Below, piece after piece: positions 56,802 through 64,000 of a DNA stretch of 64,000 nt (its first letter is position 1; each line of letters starts with the position of its first letter). The DNA is taken from contig NC_059374.1 in the NCBI RefSeq assembly GCF_019703515.2, forward strand, positions 19,265,095-19,329,094, in the 5' to 3' direction. A model generated the notes under the pieces. It made no database searches. It saw only the letters and a program-made list of their open reading frames with translations, and had not been told where the DNA came from. The position numbers and the translations under genes were made by a program. This DNA is from Myxocyprinus asiaticus (Eukaryota; Chordata; Actinopteri; Cypriniformes; Catostomidae).

Positions 56802-56900
56802 GAGGAAACTCTGTGGTTAGTCATTCTCAAGGACTTTACATGCTGTTAACTGTTTCAAAGTGGATTTTAAAATAACTATGCAGTTGACTTTTTACAGCTG
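56802..56900 (+). promoter_or_regulatory. Duplicated GAGGAA / TGTGGTTA module, copy 3
   Basis: GAGGAA at 56802 and TGTGGTTA at 56812, then TCTCAAGGACTTTACATGCT and AAAGTGGATTTTAAAATAAC, collinear with copy 1. It is about 0.8 kb upstream of gene B's ATG. Further shared sequence (CATGCACCTAA, CTTTGTTACAGGATGTGG-like) continues to about 57275. Confidence 0.4.
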
Positions 56901-57615
56901 GTATAAAAACAGCTTTACCCCCAGATAGCAAAATAGCTTTGGGCCAAATTTGGCAACATTTCGGGAGTGAGTTTGGCCCACATACCACATGGAATTATGG
57001 TCCAGGATTGGCCCAAAAGTCACTTGTCAAAATTAAGACCCACAACAGAAAGCAGGCAAAACTCACCTACAACTTTCCTTGTGTCCCGTATCACCAGAAA
57101 GCAGTCAATGGTGGACCTCAACTACCAGAATGCTTAGATGTCAACCATAACACACCCGCCCCCGAATTCAACCAAATGTCGCCAGCCCATGTCGCCCATA
57201 CCTAAATCCGCCCCTGCATGCACCTAACTATGTAAGTTGATCTAACTCTGACTTTGCTACAGGATGTGGTAAATATGGTAGGAAACCTGTAGACCAGCGT
57301 TTGACTGCAACCTGAAACACAAGTATGAAGCAGTTAATTCATCTACACTCACCCTTTAATATGATCACATGTACCACAAAACACATTTTTAATTGTTACA
57401 TTTTGGTAATAGTTACAGCAATAATGTGGCAGTAGAACACTACACTTCAGTTACAGGTAAATGGCAAGTCACTTGGGCTGAATCGTTGCACCCCCAGATT
57501 GCCAAATGTAAGAGGAGGGTGTGTGTTTTTACAGGAAATCATAAAGGACATCAGCCTACACATTCTCTATTTCTGTCTTGGTCTTGACAACTTGACATTG
57601 ACTTGAATGACAGGC

Positions 57616-60600
57616 ATGATGTACATTTCACAGATTTGGATATTTCTTGGTGCTTTAGTGTCTTCAAATGGTAGGCTTATAATTCAGTAACTGTTATAAA
57701 TAATCATGTATCCTATGATAATAAGAAAAACATAGTTGTAATATTGTTTCATTATTCTAGTGTGCTTAATTATACATATGGCTATGTATTTTATTTTATT
57801 TTTTCAGTTGGTGTGTTTAAAGGGATAATTCAAACTCAAAACTTAAAAGTGTGTCATCATTTACTCAGTCTCATGTTGTTCCAAACACATACAACTTTTT
57901 TTTTATCCTGTGGAACACAAAAGATGTTAGGCAAAATGTTGCCTCAGTCACTATTCACTATCATAAGATGCAAGGAAAGTGAATGGTGACAAAAGCCAAT
58001 GTTCTGCCTAAATTCCTTTATAGTTAATGTACTTAGAATGGTTTCAAATTCGATACAAATCTATGACGCTTTTAGGTAAGCCTGTATGGATATGTAAATG
58101 GATAAATGATTACCTGTGTGTTACAGTACTAAATCCGTTTTTATTTATTTTTTATGACCTTCCATTTTTAGCATTGCATCCCTGCCTAGGAAGGTGTGAA
58201 AATGTCACAGTGATCACAGTCAATGCCTCTATGAAATCTGGAGTCTTTCTCCCTTGTCACTTTGACAATAAAACAAGAAATAAAACAGAGAGAGTTGAAT
58301 GGAGCCACTTGTCCAGTCTCCTGAGGATCACACAAGATGGGAATATCGACTTTAATAAACCTAGAGAAGGACGAGTGAATGTTTTTCCCATTCTCGCGTA
58401 CAAGGGAAACTTCTCCATTCTCATCCATGATCTGCAGCCTTCAGATCTCGGCACATACTGTTGTGAGCTGAGCAGGGAATGCTGGAGAGTGGAGATCATA
58501 GAATCACCCCATCCAGCTGAAAGTAAGATCAGTGCTTAACTGGAAATATATGAAAAGTGTAATGTTTTACATACTGTATACGGTCTGAGAGTCTGAGACC
58601 ACTAGTGAAAATGCTTCTATTATTTTATTAATATATATATTTTTTTTTCATTACAAATTAAATTATCTGCATCAAAATTTGAGTAAACATCTTTTATGAC
58701 AGCATGTTATACCAGCATAATCTGAGAATATTCCACAGAACACATGCTTCAATGAAAAAACTCGGTTGATGTCCAGTGCTGGGTGTAATCTAATTACTTT
58801 TTTAGTACAAAAAGTAGTGTAGTCAGTGGCGTAGCCAAGGGTGAGCTTGGGCCCACCCAAATTAGACCCAGGCCCACCCAGAATATTAGAGATTATTTTG
58901 ACTTCAAATATATTTATGAAATAGTTTAAAATATGCATAAATTCTGATTTCTGAAAGTGTGAAAGAACTGTTTGAATGTGACGCCTCTCTGTTGGTAAGG
59001 AAAATTTGGTAAAAAAAAAATGTGGGTGAAAATTTGGCCCATCCATTTTTATTGAGGCCCACCCAAAAGTAATTTCCTAGGTACTCCCTTGAGTGCAGTG
59101 CATTACATTTTAAGTTTTTGCAATCAGATTACAGTTACTGACTTTAAATTTATGTTTATATCTTTTAATTGCTCTACTAGAGTTACACATTTTTTTATTT
59201 ATTTTTTTTCCCAATTTGGAATGCTCAATTCCCAATGCGCTCCTCAAAGTCCTCGTGGTGGCGTAGTGACTCGCCTCAATCCGGGTGGCAGAGGACGAAT
59301 CTCAGTCAATCTGTGCATCTTGTCACGTGGCTCGTTGTGCATGACACCGCGGAGACTCCCAGCATGTGGAGGCTCATACTACTCTCCGCGATCCATGCAC
59401 AACTTACCACGTGCCCCATTGAGAGCGAGAACCACACATTATAGCGACCACGAGGAGGTTACCCCATGTGACTCTACCCTCCCTAACAACCGGGCCAATT
59501 TGGTTGCTTAGGAGACCTGGCTGGGGTCACTCAGCACGCCCTGAATTCGAACTCGCGATTCCAGGGGTGGTAGTCAGCGTCAGTACTCGCTGAGCTACCC
59601 AGACCCCAGTTACGCATATTACTAAAATATTATTCTATATTTAGAATTCATTTAAAAAATGAATTGTTAATATGTATATCTGTTTGCATTTTGTGACAAA
59701 TGTCACAACTCTTAACGAATCAATGAACATGGAGGAAATATAGACATTATTTGGAATTTGTTGAAGCTTTTCTGTGAAAAGTGTTTTAGAAGGTAACCTA
59801 AATTTAATTAGTAATGTTTCTTTTCCGTGATTAATGATTACAATTTTAGAATTGTATTGTCTAATAGTCATTTGTAGTGAATTACTTTTGGTCCTTTTTT
59901 GTAACAGATTTGCTAACCTAATACTGAATCTTAATCATGTTTTTTATTGATTTGTTTTAATTTTAAATTCCACATTTTTAAAGTGGTCTCAGACTTTTGG
60001 ACCCCACTGTAGGTCTACCATAACATTTGTAAAGGAACAATATCAAGGCACAGTATCGAAGTGTGTATGCCATTTTACAGAAACTACACTGAAAAACAAT
60101 TATGTGTTGGATTTACTTAAAATATGTATGTAGCATGTTTGAATCACACTTTTAAGTAAAATCAACTTATGGTCATTTTATGTCAGCATAACTAGAAAAC
60201 CTTTGTTAGATATGCACAAATGTATCAGTTCATTCAACTTTATTTACTTGAAAAGGTATGTCACACGGAAAAGATTTAACAATCAATAACACATTGTTTC
60301 AAATTAAGTTTTATATTATAGTTTCTACTTAATTGAATTGGCTTAAAAGGAAATAATGAGGTCAGTCATTAAACAATTGATTCACCAAAGAACTGCACTA
60401 AAGCTACACACAATCACATGGGCAATGACAAATTCAATGGATTGAACAGGATCCAGCTTCATCAAAGAGAAAACTAATAACCCTAATCATGACTTTACAC
60501 AAAACAACTAATTACAGTAAAACAACATCAATAATACAAAAAAGAGCTAAAATCTATGAATTCTTGATAACAAATTTAGTGACCCAATACTTTCTTTTTG

Positions 60601-62860
60601 ACCAAACTAACGTGCTTAAATTATACAAGTGCAAGGGTTTATGGATATTCCCCACAACCTCAGTTCTGTACTTGATCGTTTGAGTTCACAATTAATATTT
60701 TGTGTTGTACACATTAATGCAAATTAAGTAAAGCTAAAAATGTTATAAATATATATATTTCTGAGTAGAAGCTATTTATTTTCATGTGTTATTGTTGAGG
60801 CAACACATTTTTAGTCTATGGTTTTGAATATGTGTCATTATAAAGGGGCATCTAAATAACACTTTTTTTGTTGTAGAAAGTAATGAAATCCCAGTAAACC
60901 CCTGGTTATACTTTGCGGCTGGAGCTGGATTGTTTATTCTCCTTTTTATTGCATTCAGCTTGTTTTCTCAGTTCTGGGGTGAGCATTGGTTCTTTCCATT
61001 TAACAATATAAGAATAATTCATTCATCATTGCACTTAAATGAATGTTACAAAATCTTACCAAATACAACTTTGCTAAATAAAAATCATTTTTTTCTTGGA
61101 CAGGAAACTGTGTAAATGGATCATCGAAATCTAATCCAGTTCATGGAGTACAGAATGAAGGTGAGCTGTATACCACACCTGACTTGATGTTAAGCAGTGA
61201 GTGACATTTTGTGGAGTTTCTTGACCTCTTTGAAAACCATTTGACTCTTAGGTAATAATCCCCCAGAAGAAATACAGAAAACAAGAAGTGGTGAGCACAG
61301 AAATAATAACAGCAGGGGTGAGATATATCTATTAATTTTCGAAAAATTTGCCTTATTTACTAGCCAGTGGTTTTAAAGTAATCATTCATAACATAAAATA
61401 TAAGCCAGAGCTGGGGGGAAACAATAAAGAAAACATATTCCATAGCTGCAGTGGCTCTGGTGGCTCTGGACACTTAAGGGACACTTAAAAATATATGAAT
61501 CAAAATGAAGTAAAAAAAAAAAAAAAGCATTTGGACACTGTCTGGTTGTCGAAAGTTAGTGGAATATGTCCGTAGTTAATATGAAGAACTACACCTGTGG
61601 TTGCTTTGTGAACTTTTATTGTGGCTTAAAGCTGAAGTATGTAATTTCTGCGCCCCCGAAAGGTATTGGAACAATAAACAATGTTTTCAAACCAGTTCTG
61701 CTGTTGATCAAGCAAACTGATAGTCCCACCCACAACCCACACCATTTGACAAGTCAACATTGTTGGGTAGGGCTAGACAGTTGCTTGAAACAAACATACA
61801 GATTTATAAAGTGTTTACAGTTTCAAGAAAATGACCTATGAATGGCTTACTTATAGTTGTCTCTGCATATTAGACTGGGATAGGAGAACGTATTTTAACT
61901 TTTTTTAAGAAACAGTTACACACTTCAGCTTTAAGTGTCCAAATACTTATTGTGGCCACTCTATAAACCTGGTTTAAGCTTTTCTTGGTTTCATCCAGCA
62001 CTTTTACTGTGGGTTCCTTTTTGGAATTTCAACAGACCAAAGGATAAGTTAGGTTTAAAGAATATACTGTATGTAATGATATCTGTATAAAACTGCAATG
62101 GAGATGAAACTTCAGAATAAACTTGTCTGTTCATCTTATTTCTGAAGGTGTGATCAGAGGGAATACAACTGTTTATGGTATGTCTTTATTTTTAAACTGT
62201 TCACGGCAAGTGTCAATCAAGTACAGAAAACAATGAACATTAGATATCATTTTCATGATTTGAACTTCCTATTAAATGAAGTTATTCCTTACTATCATTT
62301 GAGGTCAAATTATAATTTTTTCTGTTTTTGTTTTCATGACAAGAAAATGACCAACATGCTCCAAATCAAATTTCAGAACAGAGAGGTGACTCATAATTTT
62401 TAGTTCTTGATAACAATACTCAGTTAGTTTATTATTTGATTACTAATTATAATTACTCATATATAATTATTACTTATTATTACTTAAAAATTATAAAAAT
62501 CTCATTTTGAAAATATCAGCTTTCAGACCAGTTCCTGAGCCAACTACAAGTCATCAGTCCACTTCAAATCCATACTACGGTAAGACTTTCAAAAATAAGA
62601 TTAATACGGGCTGAAACTGGGAATAACCTAAACAATATCTGTTTGAAATATTTCAGTCAACCAGGCAGAACTCTCCATTCCAAGCAATGTTGGCAAAAAA
62701 CGGAAAAAACCAAAACGTAATTATACTTTTATTGTTCTTTTATTTCACATGAAGGTTTATTCTATGGCACTTTTTCATATCAATCATTGTTGCAGAAGAA
62801 TCATTGTGTTGTTTCTCTATGGCAGATATGCAGATCAAAAATCCAATCTATGGAGATTGA
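57616..62860 (+). CDS. Ig gene B: complete V-type Ig membrane receptor, 276 aa
   Basis: Ten exons: 57616-57670, 58172-58522, 60877-60978, 61104-61160, 61252-61290, 62148-62177, 62344-62385, 62520-62579, 62657-62716, 62826-62860; 831 nt in all, in frame, every intron phase 1. Exon 1 is a signal peptide (MMYISQIWIFLGALVSS). Exon 2 is a V-type Ig domain: LPCHF, VEWSHLSSL, DLQPSDLGTYCCEL, with extra cysteines in HPCLGRC and RECWRV. Exon 3 is the membrane helix (NPWLYFAAGAGLFILLFIAF). The tail has TVYENDQ, NPYYVNQ and NPIYGD: two NPxY and one YxN motif, no ITIM. ATTAAA at 62980 may be the polyadenylation signal. I do not recognise a named family. Confidence 0.82.
57815..58030. mobile_element. Foldback MITE, copy 4
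   Basis: AAAGGGATAATTCAAACTC, CTCATGTTGTTCCAAACACA and CCTGTGGAACACAAAAGATG match one arm of the family at 31340-31645; the other arm is cut short near AAAGTGAATGGTGACAAAAG. It lies in intron 1 of Ig gene B. Confidence 0.7.
58573..60012. mobile_element. Tc1-type ends enclosing nested repeats in gene B intron 2
   Basis: The left end GAGTCTGAGACCACTAGTG and right end GTGGTCTCAGACTTTTGG, CCCCACTGTA are inverted repeats of a common fish Tc1-type family. Inside lie a repeat with GTGCTGGGTGTAATCTAATTA (58785), one running from GTGGCGTAGCCAAGGGTG (58830) to GGCCCACCCAAAAGTAA (59075), and a long SINE. At least four elements are stacked. Confidence 0.6.
59190..59612 (-). mobile_element. Long tRNA-type SINE, minus orientation
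   Basis: Full-length relative of the SINE at 44812-45236. On the minus strand it begins CTGGGTAGCTCAGCGAGTA (A box) with GCGAGTTCGAATTC as B box, and ends in the CCAAATTGGG, A-rich tail at about 59205. The head restores the promoter block missing from the other copy. Confidence 0.85.
61626..61934. mobile_element. TTAA-flanked MITE in gene B intron 5
   Basis: TTAAAGCTGAAGTATGTAA at the left and TTACACACTTCAGCTTTAA at the right form terminal inverted repeats ending at TTAA on both sides, the target of piggyBac and Kolobok transposases. The 310-bp interior is non-coding. It in turn interrupts a Tc1-like sequence whose ends read TTTGGACACTG (61531) and GTGTCCAAATACTT (61935). Confidence 0.75.
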
Positions 62861-64000
62861 TGTGATCTGCAGGCTTTAGACTGTGATGACAGTATCCAGT
62901 TCCACAGAATCCAGAATCCAAGTTTTAGTCCGTAAAACATAACTGTTCATTTCAAATCATCTGTAAACCAACGGATCTTATTAAACAGCAATGTTTAACA
63001 CTGATGTTATTTTTTCATTAATTCCATTTTTGGATTATATGTTGTTGCATTGGGGGAAAACTACATTTATTAAGTGACATGAATATTACATGAAAAAAAC
63101 GAATGCTTCAAAAACTATTGTTGCCTCGATGCACTTGCTGTATCATACATATTACTAACAGTGGTTAATTGATTTTAGTTGCAGTAATACAGTATTACAA
63201 AATCCTCCCATTATTATTAAACATATTTTTGAGGAGTCAGATATTTTCAGATATTATTATACATTATAGTATATTTATACTTTGTTGTATATATATTTTG
63301 ATCTTAACAGAATTCAGGATTTAAGAGAATTTATGGGTAATTGATTAATCTTAATCAGCCATTAAACTCTCTCTTTCTTCTGAGTTACTTCATTAGTGCT
63401 GAAAATAATTATTCTGGTGTCCAAAATCTGATGATCACAGTTTTCACAAATGTGGTACCCAAAGTAATACTGGTTATACTGTGGTGTTTTTGATATATAC
63501 CATGGTACTGGATGATTATTTAATTTACACCGGTACCATGCGCATAGTACTCCAAGGTATGAAAGAATACTATGATACTACTATTGTACATGTCCAATAA
63601 TAATAAAAAATTATGCCATGGCACTACATGTTTATTTCTGCATAAAAAAAAAGAAAAAAAAGAAAGTTAGGCTGTGATGTGCAGTTAAATGTATAATTAT
63701 TAAGGATTATTTAGGGTAATATATATTATAAGTGTAATTTTATATAGGGTCAGAAATTAACTTAGGGCACAAATGGCATTGAAAGTGACAAAAATACCCA
63801 GTCCTCTGTTTATTATATTTATTACACGGCGCTCTGGAACACTTGATTCTGATTGGTCAATGGCGTCATCTAGTGATCTGATATCTCAGAGTAACAACTG
63901 CACATCCAGGGATAAGGAAAACATATCAGACCGGTAATCTGGGAATTGCAAGTAATCTTTTCTGCCACTCAGATCACTCTGCGTTCTCTACAGGTAAGCT
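62861..64000. other. 3' flank of gene B; no gene seen
   Basis: AT-rich. ATTAAA at 62980 and AATAAT runs near 63595 are possible transcript ends. A palindromic stretch (GGTACCATGCGC, CATGGTACTGG) around 63480-63560 looks like a remnant of a foldback element. From about 63820 a repeat with CACTTGATTCTGATTGGTCAA begins and runs out of the window. Confidence 0.4.

Noticed and set aside
61291..61320. Extra tiny exon of Ig gene B after 61290
   Set aside because: AAATAATAACAGCAGGG is followed by GTGAG, but it would need an intron of only about 10 bases and the phase does not fit.

Overview
This is vertebrate, almost certainly teleost, genomic DNA; a cyprinid is the most likely source, which is my inference from the repeat mix and not proven by the sequence. 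Genes are split into short exons with GT-AG introns, and most of the window is nested transposable elements. The diversity is typical of fish: Tc1/mariner, hAT, DIRS, two kinds of Ty3/gypsy, L1-like and CR1/L2-like LINEs, tRNA SINEs and foldback MITEs.

From 2.2 to 39.0 kb, on the minus strand, lies one complete gene that I could thread through 32 exons. It encodes an integrin alpha chain of about 1104 residues and closes in frame from signal peptide to KCGFF cytoplasmic tail. An acidic insert with an RTRR site sits just before the inserted I domain. That marks it as the alpha-E (CD103, itgae) type rather than alpha-L, -M or -X. Its introns have absorbed a CR1/L2 LINE (6.0-9.3 kb), a DIRS element (15.4-21.4 kb), a Tc1/mariner element split by a full-length L1 (22.7-29.8 kb) and a Gmr1-like gypsy element (31.7-35.9 kb). 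No exon appears broken.

From 39.7 to 49.7 kb is a repeat-rich spacer: a truncated L1, AT microsatellites, SINEs, and a hAT-like element with an 8-bp target duplication that encloses a DIRS remnant. Three copies of a short module holding GAGGAA and TGTGGTTA motifs occur here and before the last gene.

From 50.4 to 62.9 kb, on the plus strand, are two tandem paralogues encoding single V-type immunoglobulin domain receptors. The second (57.6-62.9 kb) is complete: ten exons, 276 residues, signal peptide, Ig domain, membrane segment and a tail with NPxY and YxN motifs. The first (50.5-51.2 kb) keeps the Ig and membrane exons but ends after a few tail residues, and it has decayed downstream exons and no convincing signal exon. 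Between them are an L2 fragment, a decayed conventional gypsy element and a teleost repeat. An adhesion receptor of lymphocytes beside small Ig receptors suggests an immune-gene neighbourhood; co-regulation is not shown by the sequence.
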